Source: Circinella umbellata (lineage: Eukaryota > Mucoromycota > Mucoromycetes > Mucorales > Lichtheimiaceae). Taken from it: DNA of 64,000 nucleotides. Under the pieces are notes generated by a model. It made no database searches, was not told the origin of the DNA, and saw only the letters and a program-made list of their open reading frames with translations. The stretch is from positions 838,208 to 902,207 of the forward strand of contig JAIWNF010000012.1 of the NCBI GenBank assembly GCA_025093555.1, in the 5' to 3' direction. A program made the translations under genes and the position numbers. Shown here piece by piece: positions 10,824-24,719 of the stretch. The stretch's first letter is position 1; each line of letters opens with the position of its first letter.

Positions 10824-13448
10824 CTAGAGAGTAATTACACTGGGGTCACCATTCTAAAATTAATATAATAAACGGATAGAGAGTTAAAATCTAAATTGAA
10901 TAAATAATAAATCGAGGAAAAAGATGTATCGTATGATTACTTACAAAAGGGTGTCTCCAGCCACATTGAAATTGGTCTTTTGTATATACACGATCATCGC
11001 TAGTTGATGTATTAAATCCAATATGGTGCATGAGAAGTGTTTTGCTTGTTACCAATGACTGTTTACATTGGTTGCATTCGGGTAATTCACCTCGTAAACA
11101 TTTTTGGATAACGATATCCGGTGGTGTTTCTTCGTACTTAATAAGAATATCCGCAGCAACTCGAGCAATATCTGGCTTCAAAAATAGACCACTAGATAGA
11201 TAAATAATACGATTCAGATCAATATTTGACAAAAACCTTCCCCTGCTGATTCATATAAGAATAAAAGATAATGTTTACCTTCCACCAGTAGCAACAAAAA
11301 CACCACAATGATCAGGCGCATGTTCATTTGCTTCGTAAATGACGTTCTCGATATTTCGCCAAGCGTTCGATCCGCATACTGGAAAGTCGTCTTCCACCAA
11401 AGAGATATATGAACTCTGAAAGTTGTTGGAAGCTAATTGAAGTGCTTTAGAAACATGCAATCGTTGATTCATTTGTTCACCTTCTTCACGAATCCATCTC
11501 AAATAACGTCGGCCCTTTGGATCATTTGAAAATTTTTCCTTGGCGACATCAAATTGAGAATGGTTGCTAAAATGGGTATACACCATAATTTGTATCCGAC
11601 TGTACAAGGAATCTGGTTCTGGATCAGCAGGCCAGTTTTCTAGATAAGATGCAAGAGTTGTCGACAATAAAGGTGGATCTCCACGACGTGGCGCTGTCAT
11701 AACAACAAAAGTGAACATGTAGCGGTCATGTGTCAGCTGATTCAAGACAGCAGGATCGACCAATGTATTACTTCGAGAATAATAATAACTATTAAAAATA
11801 AATAACACCGGTAACGTGATCATAAGAACAGCTGTTCCTTTTTTTAGTGCTGACCATAATAGGCGCCACAGTGGCGTGGTTGATTTGCTGGTATTTCGTT
11901 GGTGTTCCTCGATAATATCTTTTTCACTGTTATTGGATGTTGTAACGTTGGTTGCATCCCATAAATCCCGCTGTTGTTGTCGGTCACCTCGTGTGATAAT
12001 ACAAGTATAGGCCACTTGAGCCACAACAAAACCAGTAAGAAGACCAGCCAAGGACCACCAAAGAATATTTTTGGCTGTATAGTTAACAAGACACATAATT
12101 AACTGGAGTGTAACCTTGCGCACGGTCACTTTTTGATTAAGATCTTCAGTTGTGCCGTAAATCATAATATATTTATCATCGATACTTAATGATTGGACGA
12201 CTAATAATGCAAAGAGGAATGGTGTAATACCTATAAAATTTTCATATATAAATATTAGTTTTTTTTTCCTTTTTTGTTCACTTTACACGCATGTTCAGTT
12301 ACTTAAAACTGTTTTTATTTTCCTCTATTTTCTCTTTTATTTTTTTTTATTTTACCTTGATTGCACTCATGCATCGAGTTACTGAAAAAAAGCATAGGTA
12401 CAGCCCAACCTGTTGATTTTGAAAACACATAACCAAGAGCTTGTCGAAGACCAAATACACCGAATACAATCCCAATCAATACGCGAACAAATCGTCGTGT
12501 ACCACCGAGCATATGTGTTAAAGAACCTTCGAAAAGGCCGAGGATTAAAATGTTCCAGCCAAATAGTAATAAACCTTGTAACGTCCAGTTAAATAAAAAT
12601 GTCGATAAGAGCATATTAAGGATTTCGAGGCGGTAGATAACGTAAGATGGTGAAGAACATGTAACATTAATAATATTGAAAAAGTTGAATGAAGAAACGA
12701 TAAACGATAAAAGTATGGTGTATCGCGTAATCACCGGAAGTGGCCAAAGGCATAATAATTTTTGTGATTTTGATTTGTCTTTGTCTTTGCTTCCTCCTGT
12801 CACCAATGTGCCTGTTGTCCATGATCTACTACCCCTTCGACCTGATGGTTTTGACATGGAGTATATTTGTCGTGAAGATCGTCGAGTGTGTCTTGAGTTC
12901 CTTCGAGTATGTGTTCGTGGTGCTGTTAATATACCATTTACAGTACTATTATTTGAAGCAATATGTGATGATGGTGGCGTAATGCCGAGAAAAAAGTTAC
13001 GGATCCCTCGTGCAGGTTTATTATAACTATACGACGAAATCCAAAGAGGTAAACTAGGTGTTGCGGGTGTATAGTTATTGAACGAAAATGGCATTGGTTG
13101 AACGGAATGAGGAGGCCAAAAAGGTGATGATGGCGATGAAGGTTGCTGCTCTTGGCGAATTGTCGAAGTGACAGGAAAATGTGATTCGCCTATCGCTAAT
13201 GATGACATGGCACTTGTCGTTGGTGTGGCAGCGGTATCGACGGACAAGACAATGCCAGAATCGGCAGAATGGTTATTATTATTATTATTATTATTATTGT
13301 TACTATTGTTGGTGTTGTTGTTGTTATTACTATTATTGGTATTGTTATTATTGTTATTATTGTTTATAGTTGAAGAAGGAGCAGCAGATCTCGAGACTTC
13401 TTGAACCAGTCTCACGGAACTGAACATTTTAAAGAGAGAATCTCGCAT
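10824..13448 (-). CDS. Multi-pass membrane protein: rhomboid-like TM bundle fused to a GT-A type glycosyltransferase
   Basis: Exons on the minus strand: 13448..12356, 12230..11279, 11191..10945, 10853..10824; phases agree; 773 residues. The start may instead be Met8 (13427). Order: poly-Asn tract (residues 29-59); Ser/Arg-rich linker; hydrophobic bundle (about 240-430) whose ...FEGSLTHMLGGTRRF... pattern resembles rhomboid-like/UBAC2-type folds but lacks a GxSG motif; Gln/Asn-rich loop; a further TM (VLMITLPVLFIFNSYYY); then a lumenal-looking catalytic domain. That domain has APRRGDPPLLSTTLASYLENW-like start, an EDD metal-binding motif (LVEDDF, about 640), GGSGLFLKPDIAR completed across intron 2, and a QFQCGWRHPF end. 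It resembles MGAT4- or PGAP4-like glycosyltransferases, which act on N-glycans or GPI glycans in the Golgi. The TM bundle and GT lie in one continuous exon, so the fusion is not a splicing artefact. Donor sugar and acceptor are unknown. Confidence 0.75.
13272..13363 (-). repeat. In-frame AAT/AAC trinucleotide tract encoding poly-Asn
   Basis: A trinucleotide microsatellite (TTA/TTG on the plus strand) that encodes about 30 Asn with a few Thr/Ser in the first exon of the glycosyltransferase fusion. It is likely length-variable. Confidence 0.85.
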
Positions 13449-16400
13449 GACGATTACTGTATTATAAACTTTCCCTCGAAGTATATATATATATTTATCT
13501 CGTTATTTCAAGAACGAAAAATTGATAACAAAAAGAATTTTAAGGGGTAGAGGAACGGAAAAAGAAGGGGGAAAGAAAAAAACGCAGGATTTCCTCGCAG
13601 GTTAACTGCTTGTTGTTTTCCGGGGTTGTGGAGCGAAAAAAGAGAATGAAGAGGGGGAAAAGAGAGGGAAACCGAGTAGAAGTACAAGGCCAAAAAAAAA
13701 AGACTTTTGTCGCTGTGTCGGGATAGAAAAAGAATAAAAAAGCAGAGCGTGCACTTTTGGTTTGCTACGATTTATATTTTCTAAAAGTAAAAATAGACCA
13801 AACACAAACGTGCAACAAGGAAACATTTTTTCTGTGTCACCTTAATATTTTTTTTGACGATCTTTTTTCTAAGAAATCTCAGCCAAGAGTTTTTTTTTTT
13901 CTTCGGTTGATTCAAGTTATATTACCCAAAAAAAATATTGCCATGACTACGTATGATTGTTGAAATCCATTTAATTTTCAGCTTATCAAAACTTAAAGGT
14001 TTAAGTCAGTTCTTTTTTTTTGGCGGAGGAAGTAGAGCGGGGTGGATCAGAAAATATATTAATGATGTATGTTATGTGCTCAAGTTGTTTTAAATCCCAG
14101 ATTTGGATTAGTTAAGCTAGTGTTTATAGATGTTTTTCGGCCTTTGACCTGCTTTGTGTCCGGAATAAATAATGCTTGAATAAACAGATCATCAGTCCTT
14201 TTTTTTAATCACTGGGAGAACAATTTGATCAAATGATCTTTCATTTTTCTGTTTTTCGATTTTGCCAAGAGCTAAGAAGGGTTGTTAGCCTACAGAACTA
14301 TATGCATATCTTACACAATCATAACTTCTATCTGGGTCCTTTGTTTCATGTAATATATGCACATCTTGTCCTGGGTTACCATATTACTATATAATACTTT
14401 GTACCATACTTCTTTACATCCAGCAAACACTCTTAGTAATAATAATAATAACTTGGAACGTAAAAGAGTAGTAAAAGTTAAGATATTATTAGCTATTGCC
14501 ATACTACTAAACATAGTTCCTTATGTGGATTATTATTTTCTTCCTGGCTCTTCGCTCTAATAATAGATGTAAATAGCAATATTGGCCACTTACATAAAAG
14601 TGGCAAACAATGATAAAAATAAAAAAACAACGTTCCCTTGCTTGCCTCATGTACTGTGCGCGTTCTTCAGAAAAGTATGTCGGCAGTATGGAAGTTGCTT
14701 TTTTTCTGTGTTTTCAAAATTAGGTACCGCAACAAAATATTCTGTGCGTCATGATATTACAACCGATTGTGTGTGTTTTGTGCGTCCTTTATTTCATTTA
14801 ATTTTTTTATAATTATTTTTTATATATACAGGTACAAAATTACTTCTTCATGTAACACCAGCACCTTATTATCTTTTTTTTTATAATGAAAAGAAGGACG
14901 ACTACTCGCGTGACTCGTACAAGAGTAAAAAGGGACACAAACCATAACAAAGCTTTTTTTCCTATGTTTCAATCTAACCCGTTTTTGTAAAAATGATGCT
15001 ATTAGTTTTTTTTTGTGTTACTAATATGCTAAGCCTGTGTCTGTTTTTTTTTGTTTACTTGGGATAAAATTAGATGAACCATGAAAAAGTGTTGATAGTG
15101 GTATGGATACTGTGGAAACTAACAGATCTTCGCTGATTAATTTTGCAATTCTCTTTCTTTCCAATAGCTATTTACTATAATATACGTCACCATACGGTAT
15201 ATAAATAAGAAAGATAGTTTACGCGACTATAATAAAAATGTAGATTTTAATATAAACCACATTTTATGCAGGAAATGTGCACTTCCGTACTTCCGAAAAC
15301 TTTATATCTGTTCATTGTTCTTTATTGGTATTGTTTCTTGTAAGGCAAACTACATAACAAAAAGGTAAGCTTATAAACGATTAGCAGAATAAGTATACCT
15401 TTTTCTATGAAGTTATACTTTATTTTACTTTATTTTGTGTGAATTTGATAGATTGTATTAGGGTCCCAGCCTCAAATTATTGCACATAAAGTTAGTAGGG
15501 CGATGAAAAGCGCAGCCAGGGAAAAGAATAAAAACCTGAAGAGAAAGAAGATGCTGAAAATGGTGATCTGGGACAGGTAATGACCAAGGTTGACCGTCTA
15601 GAACGGCTCAACATAGTCCATAATATATGAAGTATCAATCCAGAAATGTTTTTTTATTCTGTGAATAGTTATTAAGGCCACTCTATTTTCATTATACCTG
15701 CCTCAATTAAGCATTATTTTGGTGGCTATAATATTGGTAATTAAGCAGAAATGTGTTATATATACCATTAAATGTTTGGGAAAAGAATGCAAAAATATTT
15801 TAGTCACGTAATTGAATTTGATGTACGGAAAAGCGTACACACCTGTAGCTCAAAAGGGTCGATACACTAAAGATAATTTGTCGCCAGCTTTATAAAAGTA
15901 TAAACTTTAACTATACTTTGCTTATATGTTCATCGCAGCAGTGTTCTCTGAGTTGCTGAAACTAAACATATCGTAGAGCAATGGAAAAACAACAGTACAT
16001 CAGATCCGTATTTTTTTATAGATACCTAAATTTCAATAATATCAAGTGTATCAATGCCAAACATAATTCTTTACCCATTAATGTAGCCCTCTTTCTAATT
16101 TTAATTACAGAAGTCTTATCAGATACCTGTTGATGCAAACGTTAGATTATTATTTTTTGCATGGAAACGTCTTTGATGTACTTAATAGCATACATTCATT
16201 TTTGTCATTACGTATTATTCAAATTTTAAAACATTCTTTTTTTATTTTATTTAATCGAGGGTTGTAACCTTGTGCCCCACTGTATTATGTACCAAAATAT
16301 AAATTTAGCTGCGCGTGCTAGGTACTGACTTCATGCCTCAGCATTAAATATCATTGGCTACTGAGTGTTTGCCGAGGATAATTATTTCTATTTCATATAT

Positions 16401-16462
16401 AGTAGCGCACTCTAAAAAAAATGCAATTTCGCTTTGTTTAACTTTCTTTTATAACTACTGCC
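13449..16462. other. 3-kb divergent intergenic region
   Basis: It separates the starts of the minus-strand glycosyltransferase fusion and the plus-strand verprolin gene. Just upstream of the former is an AT repeat (about 13483-13496). The segment is rich in poly-T/A runs, and no exon or RNA could be supported. A short stop-bounded frame near 15540-15630 (KEDAENGDLGQ...) is too short to call. Confidence 0.5.
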
Positions 16463-17960
16463 ATGGACAGTAAACTTTTGCAAGATATTAATAAAGGAAG
16501 AAAACTAAAAAAGACTGTTACAAATGACAGATCAGCGCCACAGGTGGCAGGAAGTATGTTCTACAATATAATTTCGGTATTTACGGACCAAGATGTTTGA
16601 GTGGGATTTCATAACATTATAGACTCATTTACTTTCTTTTGATTTAATATATTGATATAAATAGATTCAAGACCAAGTGCTCCATCATCTGGAGGAGGAA
16701 TGGCTCGACCACCTGTACCAAGTATGGGAGGTGGTGGAAGTAGTGGAAATAATGGGAGCGTTGCATCAGCATCAACACCAAGTCTTGGCGGTGGACCACA
16801 ATTAGGTGGTCTTTTCGCTAATGGAATGCCAACTTTACGTAAAACTCGAGGTGCTGTATCGACAGGTCGAGGTCAATCATCAGGTAATGATAATACTACT
16901 ACGATTTTTACAGAATAAAGATATATAAAGAGGTGGGGAAATGATATTAATATATTTTACTTGAAGATAACGCACCATCTCCACCACAACCACCTACTGT
17001 ACCTTCTGCCAGCGGTTCGGCACGTTTTTCATTGCCAAGCAAACCAGCAATTCCAGCCTCATCGACTTTTCCACGATCATTTAAAGCACCACCACCTATC
17101 CCCGGTCGCAATTCGCCTGGTCTACGAAATACAGGAGCACCACCACCTCCACCTCCTCCACCTCCACCGCCTGGAGGATCAACAGCAGGCGGCGCTCCGC
17201 CTCCACCACCACCACCACCGCCGGCTCCTGGAGGAATTCCACCGCCTCCTCCACCTCCACCTCCACCTGGTGGATCACCAGCAGTATCATCGTCACCAAA
17301 GCCGCCTTCACTTGCACCACCTCCTCTTCCAGGAGGTAGAAACAGATCAACAAGTTCACCTCAAAGAGCTGTTCCTCCAACACCACCACCTCTTCCAAGT
17401 ACACCTAGTCGACAAGTACCCCCATTACCTGGACGTTCAAGCCCTTCTCGTAATCCACCTCCTGTACCAAGTCCAATTCGATCTGCCGCCAATTTAGCTG
17501 TTCCACCACCTTTACCTCCAGGTAGAAAACGTTCTTCCTCGACAGCATCATCAACATCGTCACCTAATGTACCTCCTCCGCCACCTCCGCCACCTGGTGG
17601 AAGTACTCTACCACCTCCACCATCCAATCCTGTATTATCGCGTTGGAGTGCACCAAAACCCCCCAACACTACTACCACGATTAATAACAATAATAATGCT
17701 GCAACACCGGCAGAGCCACCATTATCGGAAGGAAATGGTCGTTTTACTTTTAGACGTATTTCTGAATTACCAAAACCAAGATCGTTTGCTCAAAAAAGAC
17801 GTGTATACCCTTCTGGTGGACTTAAAGGCAATGGTAAGTGGTGATGTTGAATTAGCATTGTTATGACCATTATTAGCAATAGGGGTGATATAAATCATCA
17901 ATTAATGTGGTTTGTTTATTTATCTTAGCGTTCCCTATTGATTACTCGTTAATTCATTAA
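16463..17960 (+). CDS. VRP1: Verprolin / WIP-family WH2 actin-regulatory protein
   Basis: Four exons: 16463..16553, 16665..16883, 16967..17833, 17929..17960; phases 1, 1, 1; 402 residues. Residues 5-19 are a WH2 actin-monomer-binding motif (LLQDINKGRKLKKTV) followed by TNDRSAP, the verprolin signature. The middle is Gly/Ser-rich and then strongly Pro-rich with many PPPPP blocks (profilin- and SH3-binding). The C-terminus GRFTFRRISELPKP...RRVYPSG matches the WASP/Las17-binding end of WIP proteins, and the last exon encodes AFPIDYSLIH. The protein should work with Las17/WASP and Arp2/3 at cortical actin patches and endocytic sites. A short proline-rich N-terminal exon before the WH2 is common in the family and cannot be excluded, but no convincing one is visible nearby. 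Capping protein beta lies 5 kb away. Confidence 0.93.
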
Positions 17961-18290
17961 ATAATAACAAGGGCACAGAAAAACAATTATTGCATCTATT
18001 TTGTTTAAAATGAAACAAACAAAATAAAATTATAGATTTAGGCATTCATTCATTCATTTATTATTATTATCAGCTTTTCATTTGTTACATGTGTCTGAAC
18101 GGTCTATAAGTATTTATGATGGAGGAATTTGGTCGAAACAAAAAGATGAATGAGGGAGCAATAGCATAGATTAAAAGAGGCGTGTTTATATATGTGTAAA
18201 TATAGGAGGAAGATTTGCAGTAATTTAACTAAAATGTTAGTACGTAATTTGCCACGATTATACATATATATTCATTATTAAATATATACA
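17961..18290. other. Convergent 3' regions of verprolin and the small membrane gene
   Basis: AT-rich sequence with a CATT(CATT)n run near 18042-18056. It probably contains both 3' UTRs; nothing else was recognised. Confidence 0.4.
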
Positions 18291-18781
18291 TCAAATATTA
18301 TTTACTTTATAATTTGATACATTCTTTAAGTCGAACCACTTTGTTTTAAAACCAAGATACGAGTCAACATGATGGAATATTGCAACTGGAGTAGTACCTT
18401 TAGGATTGATTATCTGAGCATATTTTCTTGCCAAAAAGTAGTAAACACGCAAGTTATATAAGTAAGCAAATCCAACCAGAAACACCAACCCAGCAGCAAA
18501 AAAAATTGTTGATTTTGTGACAACCATAACTTGTTCCATGGTACCACCAAGCTCTTTTACATGTTGTTGTTTTTTCTTTTCTTCTTCACTAGCTGCTAAT
18601 AAGATTTGATACCATGGCGTTTCAAAAGCTTTATAAACCTTTTTAAATTTTCTTTACCAGGTGCAAAATCGTGAAGTTGCTTATACGCCACATCAAGTCT
18701 CTGTGATGAAACAACAACACCATTATCCCATATGTATCGTTTTTGGTTTCAAAAAAAAACATTTTCAACCTTCATGCGCAT
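18291..18781 (-). CDS. Small single-pass membrane protein of unknown function (possibly a pseudogene)
   Basis: The secure part is the final exon, 18595..18291. It has a charged helix (ASEEEKKKQQHVKELGG), a hydrophobic segment (FFAAGLVFLVGFAYLYNL) and the tail FHHVDSYLGFKTKWFD, ending in TAA. Two readings exist upstream. With introns 18760..18701 and 18657..18596, exons 18781..18761, 18700..18658 and 18595..18291 are in phase and give 122 residues. Alternatively the text before ASEEE reads as plausible protein (VYKAFETPWYQILL), joined to LDVAYKQLHDFAPGKENLK by a one-base loss in a T5 run at 18640-18644. That would make the locus a frameshifted pseudogene, with a further TGA at 18749-18751. I do not recognise the family. 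Confidence 0.42.
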
Positions 18782-19710
18782 TTTTAGTATGTAGGTTTAA
18801 ATGGTTGATATCTGTTAAAAAAATAAAAAGACATTAGAAAGATTGATACGTATTCACTTTGATGATAAATATCTGACTTGGCGTGTATATACTAAACTGT
18901 GAAAAATTACCAGTGATAAGCTAATACGAAAAATAAATGTGTGTACAGAGTTTTTTTTTATTATGAGAAAAACGAAGCTGTTTAAAGTGAAAAAGATAAA
19001 TAAGAATATAAGCAGAATGAGTACGGGTTTTTAGGTTACAATGAATTTGTTTAAATTAATTCTTCACTAAACTCTTTCTAATTAACTTTATTATATATTA
19101 TATCACCGTTAAACGCCTACATATCCGTTCTCTATCTATATCTTTGACTCTCGCCATATAATATCTTTCTTATCTCAAAAACCTTTTTTTTTCACCCATT
19201 CACTGAACATTATAGTGCACAAAAGCAGCTTAAAATGCAGTAAGCTTGATCAAGACGAAAATTCCAAGTATAGAAAATAATTTAAATTGAAAACCTTCAA
19301 AATGGAAAATGTTGACAAAAGCTATATTTTATTTCCATATATAATGGAAGACGCTACGTGACAGACGGACGGACGGACTAAGCAAATCCTAAAGGCCCTT
19401 TTCAAAATTCGTTATAAAATGCCTTAAAAGGGTGACGATAATTTTAGCTTACAGCTCTTCCTTTGTTAAAAAAATAAAAGAAAATGAATGATATAGATAG
19501 TGAAGTGATAGAGAGTAAAAAGGTTCGCTAGACACTAATGGTTTTGATGAGGCACCGAAAAATTTCATTCCTTTTCTAGGAATCGTTGTTGATTTTATTG
19601 GATATAGTGATCTTTTTTTTTTTAAGTTTAGTCTACAAATAGTTGATGGGGGTATAGCGTGGATCAGGTGATAGTTGTGAGTGTGTGTCTGAATATATGT
19701 GTATGCGTAT
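18782..19710. other. Spacer between the small membrane gene and PFK-2
   Basis: It contains the promoter side of the small minus-strand gene and the 3' UTR of the PFK-2 gene. It is AT-rich with short homopolymers. The frame 19449-19778 overlaps the last PFK-2 exon and is not separate. Confidence 0.45.
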
Positions 19711-21805
<2,095 letters not shown>

Positions 21806-22696
21806 GATTTCGTTATTTTCTCAAAAAGATTGCTAAAGTAAAAAGTGAAGGGAAAGTAAAGAAAAATAAAAAAATAAATCTTTATTTCTCACACATAAAT
21901 TCAATCAATATAATAATAATAAACCCCGCAAAGTTTATATTGGCTTTACCGCAAAAAAATTCTCTCATCAATAAAATGTCAAATACATATCAACTTATAT
22001 GGTGTGATTTTTATATTTCCATCCGTGGATACCCGGGTCAACAATGATCAAATGATTTATGATTATGGTTTACTTTAATTTATTTCTCAAGAAAAGTAAA
22101 AAAGTAAAAGAAAAAAAAAGTGACAGATGTTCGAAAATAAAAAATAAGGAATAGAGAATATTATCCGTTGGTAATATTTTTCTTTTCTTTTGTTGGTTAC
22201 GGAATCTAAATAAAAGTGAAAGAACAAAGAAATATCATTTACATATTTAAGATAAAGACAGTCTACATATTACATACTGGGTTATTTGTTTGATTTTTCT
22301 ATTGAGACATCATACACTGGAAGAAACAAAACAAAAAAAAAGGATCCTTTTTTTTGCTGCTTCCTTTAGAAATCGGGTGATAATATATCTGCTAATTACA
22401 CGTGTCATCAAGATGGTACCATAGTAACAGACATATAAACTCACGTACGATTCTTATGATATTAAGTTTGTTGATAAAGTACATGGTAGCATTTAAAATC
22501 TCATGCAACCAATCCGATTGGATTATCGAATGAGATAATTATAGAGTCCCGGAAAAAGAATAAGCTTATTCTATGCACGCAATATATGCTTATGTTGCAT
22601 AATAATCAGTTGGAAAAAAAGGCTAGGGGATAAACAGTAGTAATATTTGTATAAGAAAAGGAGGATTACTGATTTATTGATGTACATATGTGTTTT
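21806..22696. other. Spacer between PFK-2 start and capping-protein 3' end
   Basis: The PFK-2 promoter should lie at its left and the capping-protein 3' UTR at its right. Poly-A/T runs are frequent; no gene, RNA or repeat was recognised. Confidence 0.45.
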
Positions 22697-23845
22697 TTAA
22701 CGGGTATTTCTTTCCATCAATCTTCCAACAATTTCTTGCTGAATTCGTGCTTGTTGTCTACTTTCCTCTAATGAGCCTAAACTACGAAGATCATTGACAA
22801 TATCTTGTGTCTTTCCAAAATACACTTCTTGTAACGAGTTTCGCATCTTCAGTTCAATATCTTCCACCATACGACCAATGTTTACAACATGTGCTGATGG
22901 ATCATCCACTGGGTAATCTTGTTCGGACTATATTAATGATTGGTTTGTCATTCCAAAAGTTATGTTTGTCAACAAAACACACGAGCGAGATAACATCGTT
23001 TTCTATTATAATGGTGTCAATTCCTTTACCTGACGAGTCATGCTTCCACTCAGATTCAAATTACCAAGATCTTGACTGTTGGTAATCATGTAAAGCATAA
23101 TAGTGGATGTCAATTTGTAATGTGCGTTACGACCACGTTCTTGAACTTCAAACACATGAATAGAATCCCAAGCTCCCTTCATTCGACGTACACCATCACC
23201 AACTGTTATACACACAAATGAATAGCAATTTTTAGTTTGGAAAGTCTCCTCCCCCCCATTTGAAATTCGCTATACATTCAATGATTTACAGCAATAACCA
23301 AAATAATACTCCTTTTCTTATTACCCTTTTTGATTAATACAACAACAGCAAACTTATCATCCAAATCAAACGTATAAACAGAAGAAATGCCGCCTTCATA
23401 ATACATTTCGCGATAAGTATCAAATGCTTCATTAGCAGCAACTTCAAGTTTACGTAATGTGGGTGATGGTAACGAACCATCAGGTAGTTCAGGATCATAT
23501 TCATTACTCCAAGGTGATCTGGTGTATGTTAAATTATTCGGGACCAGAGAAATTATGTTAATAAAGGGATAAAATAGTGTTACTGAGAACCATACTACAA
23601 ATTGATATTTAATAATGTTATTTATTTTTTTACCTGTAAGAGTCACCATCTCGGTTGTAATCGCAAATTAAATAGTCTTTTCCTGTTTGCTGACAATGTC
23701 TAACTTTTAAAGGTTGGTCAATAGCAGAAAGAAGTTCATCACCCAAGTCAGGATTCACCAACTCCAATAACTTGTTAAGGTTTTCCTCTACATTTTGAGG
23801 AGGAAGTCGGCGCATCAAGTCAAGCGCACAGTCATATTGATCCGC
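22697..23845 (-). CDS. CAP2: F-actin capping protein, beta subunit (5'-most codon(s) not located)
   Basis: Clear exons on the minus strand: 23845..23634, 23518..23325, 23202..23030, 22927..22697, with matching phases. The protein reads [82 protein letters not shown], then the tentacle helix ([17 protein letters not shown]). This is the whole CapZ-beta/Cap2 family pattern. With CapZ-alpha it caps actin barbed ends in patches. The only gap is the start: the first located exon begins at codon 2 or later (acceptor ATAAAG before GCG). The initiator must sit in a separate upstream exon that I could not fix. One weak candidate ATG lies near 24010-24025, and ATG at 23955 is out of phase. Confidence 0.92.
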
Positions 23846-24719
23846 CTTTATATACGGAGTAAAATAGATTGAATTAGCATATACAATGTATACAAGCTAG
23901 TACAGTTATAATATTAAATAATAACTAGAAAAAGTTTAGAAATTACGTGCCATGTTTCTTGAAGGTGCTTGTTCTTTTTTTGGGTGTTGGAGGCAAAAAG
24001 AAACTCAATACAGTTCCTTTCATAGCCCAATCCATCATTTTAAAGTCAGCAAGTTGAGGAATCACAACCAGTCGTTAAAGTGCGGATGTGCAAGTTAATG
24101 TGCGGAATTGTTTGAAGTTGTTAGTTATAATTTGCATAAGAAGCACCAAGCACTTTTGGTATTTGACTTATTCAATAATGAATATTTGAAAAGGATTATA
24201 CATTGTAAAAAAAATTCATAAAAGAAAAAAAGGATTAACAAAATATTACAAATTTAATCTTTTTTTTATCTTTTGCTATAATATTGGACATAATTTTAGC
24301 CTATCAATAAACTTCAAGATACAATTTTAAAAAGATTGATGTCGTTTGAAAGTGTGCCAATAAGATAAGCACAAGAATATGATTCTACGACTACGAGAAC
24401 GAAAATGAAACGATAGTATAAAAGAGGGGAAATAGGATATAATTATAATGTATAAAAGAATATGAGTTATTTTGTTAGATAATTAAGGAATCAAACTAGC
24501 ACTTTATTTGACAAAAGTGTTGAAGTTGAAATACTTCGTGGTAAGTGTATGCATATTTAAATGTTAAAAAAAATTGGTTCTGCACTTAAAATAATTTTTT
24601 AGCTGACCTACAGATATAGTTACACTCCTCCCCCCACCACTCGCAGACTTCCAAGTGGATAGTTTTCGTTTTCCTTTGCTTTGACAAAAAGAAAAGAAAA
24701 AGTATATATAAAAAGAAAG
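23846..24719. other. Divergent promoter region between capping protein beta and VIP36-like gene
   Basis: AT-rich 0.9-kb spacer between minus- and plus-strand gene starts. It should contain the missing first exon of capping protein beta. No other element was recognised. Confidence 0.45.

Noticed and set aside
15540..15630. Short frame KEDAENGDLGQVMTKVDRLERL
   Set aside because: Only about 30 codons between stops, no ATG; protein-like but too short to support.
17361..17690. Gly-rich open frame on the minus strand
   Set aside because: It is the antisense of the verprolin proline-rich exon; CCN runs give Gly codons on the other strand.
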